Part shown: piece by piece, positions 43,429-53,834 of the stretch
Layout: each line of letters opens with the position of its first letter
How positions within the stretch are numbered: position 1 is the stretch's first letter
Source of the DNA: Emiliania huxleyi CCMP1516
Taxonomy: Eukaryota > Haptophyta > Isochrysidales > Noelaerhabdaceae
NCBI RefSeq assembly: GCF_000372725.1
Contig: NW_005201392.1
Location: forward strand, 976,251 to 1,040,250
Length of the DNA stretch: 64,000 nucleotides
Reading direction: 5' to 3'
Notes under the pieces: model-generated
Told to the model about the DNA's origin: nothing
The model's input: only the letters and a program-made list of their open reading frames with translations
Databases searched by the model: none
Position numbers and translations under genes: made by a program

Positions 43429-43866
43429 GGCCGAGCGTTTTTGATCTCTGGGTGAGTGGGCGCCCGCCCGCCGCCTCTGAGGGGGTCGGGCCCCCTAGAC
43501 TGAAAACAAAAACAAGCTCGAAAACAGCCAAAATCAGCCTGCGAGAGTCTGCCCGAGAGAGAGAGGCACTGCGCGCCGCTGACCTCATGTGGGGATGTGT
43601 GCCGACACCATATACTGATCTAAAACCTGGAAACCCTTGTTCAAAGAAGACCCTAAGCGCCATCCTTCCTGCTCTCACCTGATCGCTGATGCTGCTTCCC
43701 CGCGCCGCCTCCTTGGCCCCCTTGGGCGTATTTTCTACTCCCAGTGGGGGGACCGGGCCCCGGGCCCCCTCTTGTTTTCTGTTTTCTGTTTTTCAAAACG
43801 CCCGCCCGCCCGCCACCCCGAGGCGGCTCGGCCCCCCACTCACCCAGAGATCAAAAACGCTCGGCC
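43429..43866. mobile_element. MITE-like element with Harbinger-type ends
   Basis: The ends are inverted copies beginning GGCCGAGCGTTTTTGATCTC and extending about 30 bases, with weaker matching GC-rich and AAAACA blocks further in. The trinucleotide CTA flanks both sides (43426-43428 and 43867-43869), as in PIF/Harbinger-like TWA/CTA duplications. There is no transposase frame, so the element is non-autonomous. A related end occurs at about 53106-53128. Confidence 0.72.
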
Positions 43867-44316
43867 CTATTGACATATATATTGATATTGATCGCACCTC
43901 TAACTATTGGAGAGCAATATATATGTTCAATATTTCCCGTGGTCCTTTTTATCTCATCCATAGCCGTTTAGTTTTAAGTTTAGTTTTTCCACTATTGCGC
44001 TTTCGTTCATCCCAAACGACGAGAAAACGTGCAACGATCTCTTCGAGCGAGTTCTACAGGAGACACTCACCCCGGATGGGCCGCCACATACACGACATGC
44101 AAACGACGCAACATGCACAGGCCATGCAGCGTGTGTCCTCGGTCCAAGCACCAAGGGGTGTCGCTCCCGGCCTCTTGGTGTGCTTGCCGAGGCGCCCACC
44201 ACACTGCCACCACGAAGCTCAGAGAGAGGCGCGCCGCCCGCTCCACGCTGGGTGTCGCCTCTCCCGCTGAGTCGTCGCGACCTAGGTCGCCACTAGTGAA
44301 CCGAACTGTCCCCCCA
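43867..44316. other. AT-rich intergenic spacer
   Basis: An AT-rich patch (tgacatatatattgatattg) at about 43871-43940 contrasts with the GC-rich surroundings. No gene is seen before the kinesin stop at 44317. Confidence 0.5.
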
Positions 44317-47300
44317 CTACTCTTTGACCACGCGCGGCGACGACACCGACCTCACCATGCGATGGAAGAAGCCCGCCTTCTTCATCTTCTCCGACGCGTC
44401 GTCCTGCCGCGCCTTCTCCTGCCGCAGCTTCTCCTCGATCTGAGACGTCACGTCCGGCGTTGCCGTGCGCGGCTCCTGCCCAATCACCCGCGGCGGCTCC
44501 TCCACATCGAGCGCGTCTCGCGCGGTGCCGCCGGGTGGCACGTGGAGGCGCAGCTGCTTGGGATTGGCCAGCCGGCGGCGGCCGGCGGCGGCCGCGTGCG
44601 GATCTGCGGCGGCCTCCGCCTTGCCCGCCGGGGCAACGGGGGGGGCTCCGCCGCCCCCTGCCGCCGCCGCCGCCTCCACCTCCAGCGTGCCGACGTCGGC
44701 GACGTCGGGCGCCGCCTCGCCCTCAATCGACGTCTTGCCGCTGCCGCGGCGCCGCGACTCCGACTGGTTTGCGTCGACGGGAGCGAGGGGCTCCGCCTTC
44801 GAAACGGCAACTTCCACGGCGGTCTCGGCGAGCCTGCGCCGCAAGCCGTTGATGCCATCGCGCAATTCGTCGTTTGTCTGCGTGACGTCGAGCGCCTTCA
44901 GCGCGCCCTCCATCTTCAGACCGCGGTCGGGCGTCGCCACCTCAAGCAAGCGCGATGCCGCCTCGCCCGCGCCCGCGAGCGTCGCGTCCGGCATCGGCGC
45001 CGGCAGCAGGACCGCGGCCGACGCCTTGGGCCCCTCGGGCGCCTTGGGCCCCTCCGGCGCGCGCCTCCCCTTCCGGGAGAGCCGGTCGATGAGAGGCTCC
45101 TTGTTTCGCTCCTTGAGCGCATCCGACTCAGGCGTCAAGCCCGCGGCGGGCTCGAGCGCGGCCGCCGAGCGGCAGATGGCGCTCGGGCTCGGACGGCGCG
45201 CGACCGAGGAGCGGCGCGAACGGCGCGTGGCCATCCCTGGCTCCATTTCCACCGCGTCAAACATGCCCGACGTGGCCGCTGCCGCCGTGGAGACGCGTGA
45301 CGGCCGGCGCAGCGGTCGCGCCTCGTCCGTCTCCATCCAGTCTTCGTCGGACGTCTCCCCCACAGCATCCGACTCGGACTCCGACTCGTCCGACTCGTCC
45401 GACTCGGACTCGGGCATCTCGCGGGTCCGCCTCCGAGCCTGGTGCGCGCGCTCGAGGATTCGCATCTGCATCTTCTCCTCCTCCTCCTCTGAGCCGCGAC
45501 GTGCCGGCGCCGGCGCCGGCGGCGCGCGTGCAGCGGTCGCCACCTGCGCCTGGAGCGCAGCGTTGGCCTCCTGCAGCGCCTTGATCTCTGCTGCGTCGCG
45601 CGCGGCCTGTCGCCTGCCCTCTGAACGCTCCCGCATCAGCTGCAGCCTCACGGTGTTGGTGGTGTCGCGCGCCGCCTGAGTGGGCCGGGGCGGGAGACGT
45701 CACAGTGCGTCCGCGGAGACGTGTGCTCTACGAGCCGGAGATGTGTTGGTGGAGCCGCGCGCAGCTACAGCTACAGGGGAGAGGCCACGGGCATGGGCAC
45801 AGGTTCGTGCCTGGAGGCCCTCCTCCTTGTGCGCGAGCTGCGCCTTGCCGGCGTGCAGCGCCGTGAAAGCCTACACGCTGATTACGCCAACCTCAAGGCG
45901 GGAGTACGGTATTGTGCAGTGTACTCAGAGCACCGCGTGAATACACACGGGCTACGAATACAATGGATACAGCGGAGTACGGTAGAATGCAGTTGACTTC
46001 GTGTCCTCTCGTTGGAAAACAAGGATACGCATTCCGCTTCTGGGGGTGAGGGCCTGGACACTCTGGTCGAACGCGCAGTGCAGCAGCGACCTCGCGAGCT
46101 GCAGCTGCGAGATCGTCTCGATCTTGACGTGCGCGAGGTCTGTGGGAGGGGTGCCGGATGAGGTCAATGAACGACGCTACCACTGCGGAGTTGGCGACTC
46201 CCGTCGGTCGTGTCGGCGTGCGTGAGGGCGGCACTGTGAGGGCGGCACTGGAGGCGGCGCCCGAGGTCTCATGGGTCTAGCAAACCATAAACCAAAGCGG
46301 CGGAGGGGAGAGGTGCAGTGGATGGACATATGTCGAGTGTGTCGAGAGGCAGGTGGGCGCATCGCCCGCACTCACCGTCCTTTGCCGAGAGCTTCTGGTT
46401 GTGCTCGCAGATCTCGCGGTTGAGCGCCTGTTTGCAGGCGCAACATGGCGGCCACAGTCGTGGGTGCGCTGTGCCGAACACACCCAGTGGCAGCGGAGCG
46501 GAGCGCACCTCGCGGCGAGCCTTGAGCTCCTCGAGCTCACGCGGCGTGTTTTCCGACGCTGCGCCCTCCTTGAGCTGGCTCTCCTGCAGTTGCCACGGGC
46601 AATCGAGTGAGTGCGGGTGAGGAGAGGAAGGGGGCTGTGCGCGCGCGCTGTGTACGCCTCGCCATCACCTCTCAGTCGCCTCCCGCCCACCACACAGGCG
46701 ACTTATGTTTTGATGTTGGATTCCACCCGAGAGGATGCTCCGGGTGCGTCTTGCGGTTCTCTCCCTGTCCCTCTGCCTGTCATGTGCATGTCTGCTGCTG
46801 CCTGTCGTGTGTGATGTCGGTCGTCTGGGGGGTGGGGTGGGGTGGGGTGGGGTGCTCCTTGGCGACAATGTCAAGGTTGCACCGGCGGCGCTCCTCGACG
46901 AGCACCTCTTTGGAGTCGCGCAGCTTTTGGTGGTCCACCGCGACGCTCACTTGCTCCGTGAACCACTCCTTGGCCTACAACATGTGTAGGAAGTGTCTAG
47001 GAAGTATCTAGGGAGGACTTGCTCCGTGAACCACTCCTTGGCCTACGCGCTGAGTGCACCAGCCTCGGGGCGGGAAGCACGGTCTCGTGCAGAGTCTTCC
47101 AGAGTACCGTGTGAATACGAGCGACACGAGTACAGCCGAATACGGTCGAGTACAGCGGAATACGTGTCCTCTCGAGCGCTGGTTGGAGTACAAGGATGCG
47201 TCCTTCCGCTTCTAGGCCGCTTTGCCGGCCGTCCGTTGACCGACTTCGTGTCGCCGTGCCCGCGCCGCTCAAACGAGGGCGCCTGCCGCGCCTGGAGGAT

Positions 47301-47416
47301 GAGACGTGCGACATGAGCGTGCTTGGCCACCAGGGGCGCTCTCGCAGCGTGGCATGCACCGTGGACACGGTGTGGGCGTGTGGACTGCCGTGGCTTCCAA
47401 TGTGGGGACATGGGTG

Positions 47417-47461
<45 letters not shown>

Positions 47462-50400
47462 ACCACCTGCGCGGCCATCGTCGTCTTGCGGGCCACATTG
47501 GGCAGGTTCTGGTCGATAGCCGTCACCTGCAACAGGGAGCCGGAGGAGCCGGGCTCAGGAGCCCCTCCAACCCCTCGCGGATAGCCTGGCCGTGATCTTT
47601 GACGGACCTTGCCCGGTGCTCCCCACGCGGGGCGGCTGACTAGCGGCGCTCCGCCGCCCCGAGGAGCCTCGGGTGCGGCGCCCAGCCGGCCGTGCTGCCC
47701 GCGCTTGTGCAGCGCAATGACCTCCTCGTTCTTGCGCTTGAGCACGGCGCCCTGCCTTGCGTGGTCCTGCTGCAGCCGGTCCAGCTGCGCCGCCGTCCTC
47801 TCCCCCTTGCGGCGCAGATTGGCCAGCTCGCGCTCGCGCGCCTGGCAGCAGTGGCGGCAACGGCGGTGGTCAACGGCGCCGGCTCGGAGCGGCAAGTGGC
47901 GACGGCGGCGGCGGGTGAAGGAAGAAGGTGGCGGCATGGGCCCGGGGCTCCCCCCCCCCGCGGCCCAGACCCCAACTTCGCGTTGCCGCTAGGGCTGCCA
48001 TGAGTTCGCTAGGGTTGTATGTGCGCTGGCAACAGCGGAGCTCGCTGGGCGCTCGCAAGTTAGATCGGGGCGCCTGGTGCTGCGCGCGGTGCGAGTCCGC
48101 CTCGTCGCGCATTCGGCGCGTGAGCGCCACCTTTTGCGCCTTGATCGTGCTGATCTCCTGTCCGAGCTCCTGCAGACAAGAGGGGCCGCCGAAGAGTTTG
48201 TTGGAAGGGGAAGGGGGAAAGGGGAAAGGGGAAGGGGGGAGAAAGGTANNNNNNNNNNNNNNNNNNNNNNNNNNNNNNNNNNNNNNNNNNNNNNNNNNNN
48301 NNNNNNNNNNNNNNNNNNNNNNNNNNNNNNNNNNNNNNNNNNNNNNNNGGGAGGGGGGGGGGGGGGGGAGGGGCCAAAGCAGGGAGGCCGAAGGAGAGCC
48401 TGGCGCCTGGACGCGGCGCTCTGCATGCACGCGCGCGTTGAGAAGCGCCCGCTGCTGCGACTGCTGGTTGCGCAGCGACTTGAGCTGGGCCTCCGCCGCC
48501 TGCGGGGGCGACGAGACGGGAGTGGGTGTGTCGCAGGAGTGGTGGACGTGCCTCGTGGTGTGAGGCGGGGTGAGCCTAGGGGTGAGCCTAGGGTAGCGAT
48601 CTCCCTGCCTGCGTACGAGCTCGTTGCTAGAGCTCGCACTAGAGGCCGTCATCGCATTCGCCTTCCTGGGACCCAGTGCTGACTTCTGACTGTCGTTGCT
48701 GTCTCTTCCTTCTCGACTGTCTGTGCTTGTGCGTCTTGGGGCCCGGGGTTGTGTTTTGCGTGAGGCGGTTGTGTCGCGGCGTGTCTGTTTTGGGGGAGGC
48801 CACACGTGGTCTCAGGGCGCGCCTCGAGCTTGCGCGCAAACTGCTCCCGCAGCGCACTGGTCTTGGCATCGCTCCTCTCCTGCAGCTCCGACATCTTTTT
48901 CGCCAGCTCGTCGCGCTCGCGCCTTTAAGTAATGGCCATTCATGGTCATGGATGATCATGAATATTTAATTCAATTAGGCACTCGTCGCGCTCGCGCCCC
49001 GTCTCGCGCACCGACGTCTCGAGGGCTGCGAGGGCGCGCTGCAGCTCCTCGAGCTCTTCGGCTGTCGCAGGTCCCGACTGCTGCGACTCGGCGAGCAGCT
49101 CTTGCTTCAGCGCCAACGTCTCGGTGAGGCCCGCGAGAGCCTGGTTGCGCAACCAGTCCGGCGGTCACGGGATCCCGAGGCTCCGCTTCGCCGCGCGGAT
49201 CACAGCGGCATCTCGGTGCATCGGGCATCTCGGGGCATCTCGCCGCCGGGGGGAGGAGGCTGGGTGAGAGCAGCGGTCGAGAGCAGTGGCAGTGGGGCGG
49301 GTGTGCTGGGGGGGGGGGGGGGGGTAGTGTGCAGAGACGTAGACGGAGCACAGAGGCAGAGGGCGGCCGCGCGCCGTTCACATCGATCTCGGGTAATCTC
49401 GGGTAATCTCGGGTAATCTCGGGCGGGTTAATCTCGGGCGGCCGCGCGCCTCCGACATCGACTCCTGCTTTTGCAGGAACTCGAGCTCCTCCTCGAGCTG
49501 CTCCGCCTACCACCAGCCAGCTGACGTTGCCGTGCCGCCGCCGCGATGTAAGGCGCGGCGCGGCGCCACGCAGCGCTCACGCCTTGTACTCCAGGTCCTC
49601 CGCGCTCGCTTCCTCCTCCGTCGACCCGTCCGACTCCCGCCCACCAGAGGGCGAGTCCGCGCCGGCGGCGGCGGCCTCGCCCGCGGCGGCGCAGTCGTCT
49701 CCGGTGGCCGATGCTCTGATGCTAGCCCGCATCGCGTTGAGCTTTTGCTGCAGCGCGTGGCAACGGTGGAGCGCGAGGTCGGAGGGCGTAGCGATGGCCG
49801 CCCCGGTCGCCGCGAAGCACGGCGCGAGCGCAGACTGCCCAGAGATGGAGAAGGTCGCTAGCGGAGGCAACGGTCCGCCGCCCGACTCGTAGTGCTGCAG
49901 CCGCGCGGTGAGGGTCGCTACCTGCTCGAGCAGCGAGATATGGGGAGATATGGGGAGATATGGGGAGATATGGGTCGCCACCTGCTCGAGCAGATCCGCA
50001 CTCATTAAATAGTATGCTAATTAACATTCAATGAGGGTCTCCACCTGCTCGAGCAGATCCGCGATGCGGGCCTGCACCGGGTCCTGCGCGATCAGCAGCT
50101 TGTTCTGGATCTGCCGCGCCCGGTTGGCGTACTTGAGCGTGTTGAGCGTCTCCTCCATGTCGGCGTCGCTCGGCGAGACGCACGCGATCATCAGCGTGTG
50201 CGCGTTGCCCCCGAGCGAGTCCTGCAGCAGCCGCGTCAGCTTCGAGTCGCGGTAGGGCACGTGGGCGTGCTTCTCGCACAGCGCGGAGATGACGTTGCCG
50301 AGGGCGAGCAGCCCCTGCAGAGCAGTGTGACGACCATAAGAGCCGTTGTTCTTGGCCAGCCGGTGATTCTCGCCTCCCCCGTGGTGGTGTGTGCCCAGCC

Positions 50401-51416
50401 CGTGTCCCGACCCGGGACACAAACCCTGTGAGGACTGAGCATATGGTACGAGGGACCCAGAGCATATGGTGGCCGCACCTTGTTGATCTGGACGCCCTCG
50501 GCGAAGCGGTCGCCCGACGCGCCCGTCCGCTTGGCGCGCTCGGAGCCGGCGAGGTCCACAAAGTTGAAGCGCGGCGTCAGCACCTTGCCGCCCCGGAGGC
50601 GGAGCTCGATGCTGACGGTGAAGATTGCGTGCGAACGGGACGACGTCGCGTTCATCGCGGTCGCCCCCGTCGCGCGGTTGCTCGAGCCGTCAGACAGCAC
50701 GGCCATCGCCTCCTCCGGCGATCCAACCGGCCGCATCGCCAGCCCCGGCAAGGCAATCGCGCCCTCCTTCTCGCGCACCTCCAGCGTCGCCAGCTTGGGT
50801 GCGCCGTCGGCCGCCGCCGCCTCGATCGGCGGCTGCAGCAGGTCGTGGATGTCCTCCTTGTACACCTCGATAAACGAGGCGCTGGCCGCGAGCGCCGCGC
50901 CCTCGAGCTCGCCGTCGCCGCCCGCCACCCGTGCAAAGATCTCGGCGACGGTGCGCGGGATGATCCCAAGCGCCGCCTCGGGCACGGCGCTCGAAGGCGT
51001 TCCGATGCTTCCCATTGTGTGCGTCTTGCCCGAGCCGGTCTGTCCGTACGCGAGCACGGTCGAGTTGTAGCCCTTGAGCACGCGCTCTACGAGCGCCTGG
51101 GCGCAGCCCTCGTAGACCTCGTGCTGTGCCGCGGCCGTATCGAAGACGTGGTCGAAGGTGAAGGCGCGGTCGGCGCCCAGCACGACCTGCGGCTCGCCGG
51201 CGACCTTGCGCAGGATCTCCTGCGCGCCGTCCGCCTGGTCACTCTCCCGCAGCGGCCGAATGCGGACCGCGACGCGCACCGCCGTGGCCTCGCCGCCGTC
51301 GGCAGCCTCCTGACGCGTCGCCTACAGTGCAGCAGGTTCGTACGTACGTGGAGCGCGTTGGCTGCCTGGTCCGAACTGCCTTCGCGTACGTCAGTGGACA
51401 ACAGCCGCGAGGACAT
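44317..51416 (-). CDS. Kinesin-4 family motor (KIF4/chromokinesin-like)
   Basis: This is a plus-end microtubule motor. Exon 1 (51390-51416) is MSSRLLSTD. The motor exons (50479-51321, 50045-50314) have [14 protein letters not shown] (P-loop), [11 protein letters not shown] (switch I), [19 protein letters not shown] (switch II) and [15 protein letters not shown]. They also have [20 protein letters not shown] and [20 protein letters not shown], which mark kinesin-4. Coiled-coil exons follow at 49583-49921, 49450-49506, 48998-49140, 48823-48922, 48407-48499, 48074-48169 and onward, including [15 protein letters not shown] and [20 protein letters not shown], as in KIF4. A (CAG)14 tract encodes polyglutamine. 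The tail ends at 44317 with an acidic [14 protein letters not shown] segment. Many introns are GC-AG and several are flanked by exon duplications. The assembly gap lies in an intron. Exons between about 46.1 and 47.8 kb are approximate. Confidence 0.9.
45871..46053 (-). mobile_element. Introner-type element, copy 3 (kinesin intron)
   Basis: This 183-base GC-AG intron matches the element at 6278-6469 along its length. Shared sense-strand blocks include CAGAAGCGGAATGCG, ACGAGAGGACACG, GTGTATTCACGCGGTGCTC, CTCCCGCCTTGAGG and the 3' end TTGGCGTAATCAGCGTGTAG. The intron start GCCCTCAC mirrors the exon start GCTTTCAC. Its removal joins DQSVQ to [17 protein letters not shown]. Confidence 0.82.
46949..47046 (-). 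repeat. 30-bp exon duplication around a GACACTTCC intron
   Basis: The sense-strand segment beginning GTAGGCCAAGGAGTGGTTC and ending GAGCAAGT is present twice, at about plus-strand 46949-46978 and 47017-47046. Between the copies lie CTAGATACTTCCTAGACACTTCC units. The acceptor AG of the adjacent introner (47043) is immediately followed by GC, so two introns abut with no exon between them. Confidence 0.8.
47043..47217 (-). mobile_element. Introner-type element, copy 4 (kinesin intron)
   Basis: This 175-base GC-AG intron has the sense-strand order CTAGAAGCGGAAGGACGC, CCAGCGCTCGAGAGGACACG, CGTATTCGGCTGTACTCG, GTATTCACACGGTACTC, CTGCACGAGACCGT and the 3' end TGGTGCACTCAGCGCGTAG. It matches copy 1 most closely. 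The intron start GCCTAGAA resembles the next exon start GCCAAGGA. Confidence 0.82.
47419..47460 (-). repeat. (CTG)14, polyglutamine in the kinesin sense
   Basis: Fourteen CTG units on the plus strand read as CAG codons (14 glutamines) in the kinesin frame after AAQVV. Whether the tract is wholly exonic is not certain. Confidence 0.85.
48249..48348. other. Assembly gap of 100 N
   Basis: There are exactly 100 unknown bases, with G-rich sequence on both sides (gggggagaaaggta and a long G run). The gap falls inside a kinesin intron between the exons at 48074-48169 and 48407-48499, so coding sequence need not be missing. Confidence 0.98.
48907..48998 (-). repeat. 17-bp exon duplication around an AT-rich 75-base intron
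   Basis: On the sense strand GGCGCGAGCGCGACGAG occurs at plus-strand 48907-48923 and 48982-48998. The GC-AG intron (48923-48997) removes one copy plus AT-rich sequence with small palindromes (catgatcatccatgaccatg). Splicing restores [18 protein letters not shown]. Confidence 0.85.
49380..49455 (-). repeat. Intronic GAGATTACCC tandem repeat
   Basis: Four to five units of CGAGATTACC (sense strand) lie in the kinesin intron starting at 49449. GGCGCGCGGCCGCCC occurs on both sides of the array, so this intron also carries a direct duplication. Confidence 0.75.
49915..50062 (-). repeat. Three direct copies of an exon end with two abutting introns
   Basis: CTGCTCGAGCAGGT (sense) occurs three times, at about plus-strand 50040-50062, 49977-50000 and 49915-49933. 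Introns 49982-50044 (63 bases, AT-rich core) and 49922-49981 (60 bases, CATATCTCCC repeats) each run from CAG|GT to CAG|GT and abut. Alternatively they form one 123-base intron. The spliced protein reads [14 protein letters not shown]. Confidence 0.82.
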
Positions 51417-51559
51417 TGTGCCTGCGGCGGCGACGGACGTGGTGTCGGGGGGCGGGGTTGCGGGGAGGGGGCGGGCCGCGGGCCGGGCAGACCCCAAGCC
51501 CCAGGCGAGCAGGGCGGAGCGGAGCAAGTCAAACAGAGAGCGGAAAAGTATTATCGAGC

Positions 51560-52296
51560 GAGGTTGGCCACCCCTTGTTTGGTGTGCGCTTGCCCCGCGG
51601 GCAGCTTCTCGGCCGAGGTCGGCAGCGCCGCCTGCGAGCTCTGCCCACCTGGAGGATTTTGTGAGGAGGCGGGCGCCGCCACAAGCATGGTCTGGCAGGC
51701 TTGTCCCGCGGGGACCTACAATGCCCACTACGGCGGTCTGCGCCCACTTGTACGAAAAGAAGTCGCAGCCCGCCGTCGCTCTGCAGTGCGCCCGACACCC
51801 CGCACTGTTGTCCAACATCGCGTCGATCAGCACAACACCCGCGTACCAGCTATCACAGGTGCTACCTGAAAGAGGGCTACACGGAGGAGCGCTGCACCTC
51901 GCCGAATGGCTGGATCGGCGGGGAGAACACGCCATATGTGTCGTGGGGTCCCACCTACGTCTATGCCGCTTCGGCCGATCTCTGCAAGCTTTGCCCGGCA
52001 AACGCCGACTGCAGCGCCTTCAACACCACCCTCGAGTCCCTCGGCGTGCCACGCGGCTATTGGCGCGCTTCAAGCCTCACCACGGAGCTTCACGAGTGTG
52101 TCGCCTCAAATCACTGCAGCCGCTCGGGCAAAGGCGAGCACTCCAGCCGCAGACTCAATGCGTCGGCATCCAGCGGCGGAGCGCACGGCGAGGGCTGTGA
52201 CGCGGGCCACACGGGCCCGCTTTGCGAATGGTGCACGAGCGAGACAGAGTACTTTAGCCGAGCAAAATACGGGTGGTGTCATAATGACCACTTTTG
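51560..52296 (+). CDS. GCC2/GCC3-type cysteine-rich fragment
   Basis: Two plus-strand blocks have the CxxC spacing of ephrin-receptor-like GCC2/GCC3 modules. The first (about 51590-51731) reads CPAGSFSAEVGSAACELCPP and QACPAGTYNAHYGG. The second (51860-52296) reads CKLCPANADCSAFNTT and CDAGHTGPLCEWC. They join across a GT-AG intron of about 127 bases. Such modules occur in large algal and oomycete surface proteins. No start codon or signal peptide is clear. The 5' side runs into the kinesin promoter, and the frame stops at 52296 before any membrane helix. It may be a truncated gene or pseudogene. Confidence 0.45.
51733..51859 (-). pseudogene. Antisense PAN/Apple-like exon fragment
   Basis: Read on the minus strand, the intron of the GCC2-like gene encodes GCRAHCRATAGCDFFSYKWA preceded by CDSWYAGVVLIDAML. 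The cysteine spacing and the aromatic FFSY resemble PAN/Apple modules, like the one in the glycosyltransferase gene at 57.9-58.3 kb. There is no flanking gene on this strand, so it is probably a relic or an antisense insertion. Confidence 0.4.
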
Positions 52297-53447
52297 ATGT
52301 TTTTTTGCCGTGTTGCTCCCAGCGCCCTCGCCCGCGCTCCCTGAGGCCATGGCTGGTGCTACTAGTATGGGGGGCTACCTGGCTACCGCGAGAGCGACCC
52401 AACTCGTCGACATCGTCCGATGATGGTGCCTCAAAGTCAGCCTCCGGAGGCTATCGTCGCGTCGAGCCGGCGGTGGCCGTGCGTGACATGTGGTTCCACC
52501 ACCCCTCGTAGGCTTTGCCTCTGACCGCCACCGTTCCCAGGCTATCTGATGGGATGGAAAGGAAGGCTGGGCGAGCGTATAGAGAAGCGTGTGCGTGCGG
52601 TCGACCTCGTCGTGGCAACCTGCCACGGCACCGCTGGCAGGCGCGATGAGCGTCGTGCCACCTGACCCGAGACGGGTCGCAGGCGTCGTACCGAGCGCGT
52701 CGAGACCGTGTCCTGATGCGCTCTGCACGGGCGAGTCACGTCGGCGTCAAAAAGGAGCGACGTGTGACCTGTCAGAGCTTGATCTCCGATCTCAGCGACG
52801 TCGAATCGCAACTCTAACACTCACACGTCATTTGGGGCCTGGAGCCCTGTTCACGCGCAAATCTCCTCTCGAATCGCCTTCGGTGGCGACAGCTAGGATG
52901 CATCTCCTCGGTCGTTTTTCGCGCGATGGCCCTGAGAAGCTGGCGCCGCACGCAGGCGGACCTTGTGTGTGCGCGGGGAACGCTTTAAATTAAAAAGTGA
53001 GAGCTCTCTACGTCACTTTTTTTGAGTAGATAGTGCCGAGCTGGCCGTGACAGCGATTTTGGTAGTTTTTGGCGGGTTTTGCACCACAGACTTTTTGCAC
53101 CTAGTCGGGAGATCAAAAACGCTCGGGCCTCTCGGCCCTGCGCGTCGCCAAAATAAATAAATAGAGGGGCATCTCCAGGTCTCCAGGAGCTGCTCCAGGA
53201 GAGATGCAGATGGGCGACGCACGGACACAGAGGGACAGCGCGCACCCCGCCCCGCTCGCAGGGCGTGCATCAGAGCAATCGCATGCGCACGCGAGGGTGG
53301 GGGTGAGGGTGGGGGCGAGGGTGGGGGTGAGGGTGGGGGTGAGGGAGGGGGTGAGGGAGGGGGTGAGGGTGGGGGTGAGGGTGGGGGCGAGGGTGGGGGC
53401 GAGGGCGGTGGCGAGGGCGGGGGGGTGCCTGTTGCGGAACACCGTGT
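52297..53447. other. Intergenic region with G-rich minisatellite
   Basis: No gene is supported. From about 53293 to 53425 the plus strand repeats GGTGGGGGTGAGGGTGGGGGCGAGG-like units, opening a false SPPP frame on the minus strand. At about 53106-53128 lies a sequence matching the end of the 43429-43866 element (GAGATCAAAAACGCTCGG). Confidence 0.55.
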
Positions 53448-53455
53448 TGGCGGGG

Positions 53456-53826
53456 TAGAGCTGTCAAACGTTAAGAGCTGAACAGTGTTGCTAGTGTTAA
53501 CAGTAACAACAGAACAACAGTGGGGCTCCCCAACAACAGTAGCTAACGTTAGGCCAGCTGAACAGCAATAAGGAAGGCCTGGCAGTGACCCACGACGATC
53601 TCCAGCGTCCAGTGCGGGTAATACCCGAAAATACCTGGAAAAACCCAGGTATTTTCGGGTTTTACCCGGGTTTTTTGGCATTTTCTGCTTGCTGATCACT
53701 GAACAACAGTAACAACAGTAACAAACAGTAACAGCTTGGGCTGGGGAGAACACTTGAACAACGTTGAGGATTTTCAGCCAACAATAGTGCAACTGTTAGG
53801 CCCAAAGTTAACGTTTGACAGCTCTA
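53456..53826. mobile_element. MITE with 19-bp terminal repeats and 8-bp target duplication
   Basis: The ends are perfect inverted copies of TAGAGCTGTCAAACGTTAA. The octamer TGGCGGGG flanks both sides (53448-53455 and 53827-53834), a clean target-site duplication. The 371-base interior is rich in AACAACAGTAAC words and has an internal hairpin (CCCGAAAATACCTGG and its complement). No transposase is encoded. The 8-bp duplication fits hAT-like or similar superfamilies. Confidence 0.88.
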
Positions 53827-53834
53827 TGGCGGGG

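Noticed and set aside
46269-46508. CCACKQ...CEHNQ...CGRC cysteine pattern read as a zinc finger in the kinesin tail
   Set aside because: The sequence crosses a GT-AG intron. After splicing, ARRE joins [17 protein letters not shown] and the apparent cysteine cluster is gone.
53270-53450. SPPP-repeat minus-strand frame as a second cell-wall protein
   Set aside because: It is a G-rich minisatellite with no signal peptide and no flanking domain.
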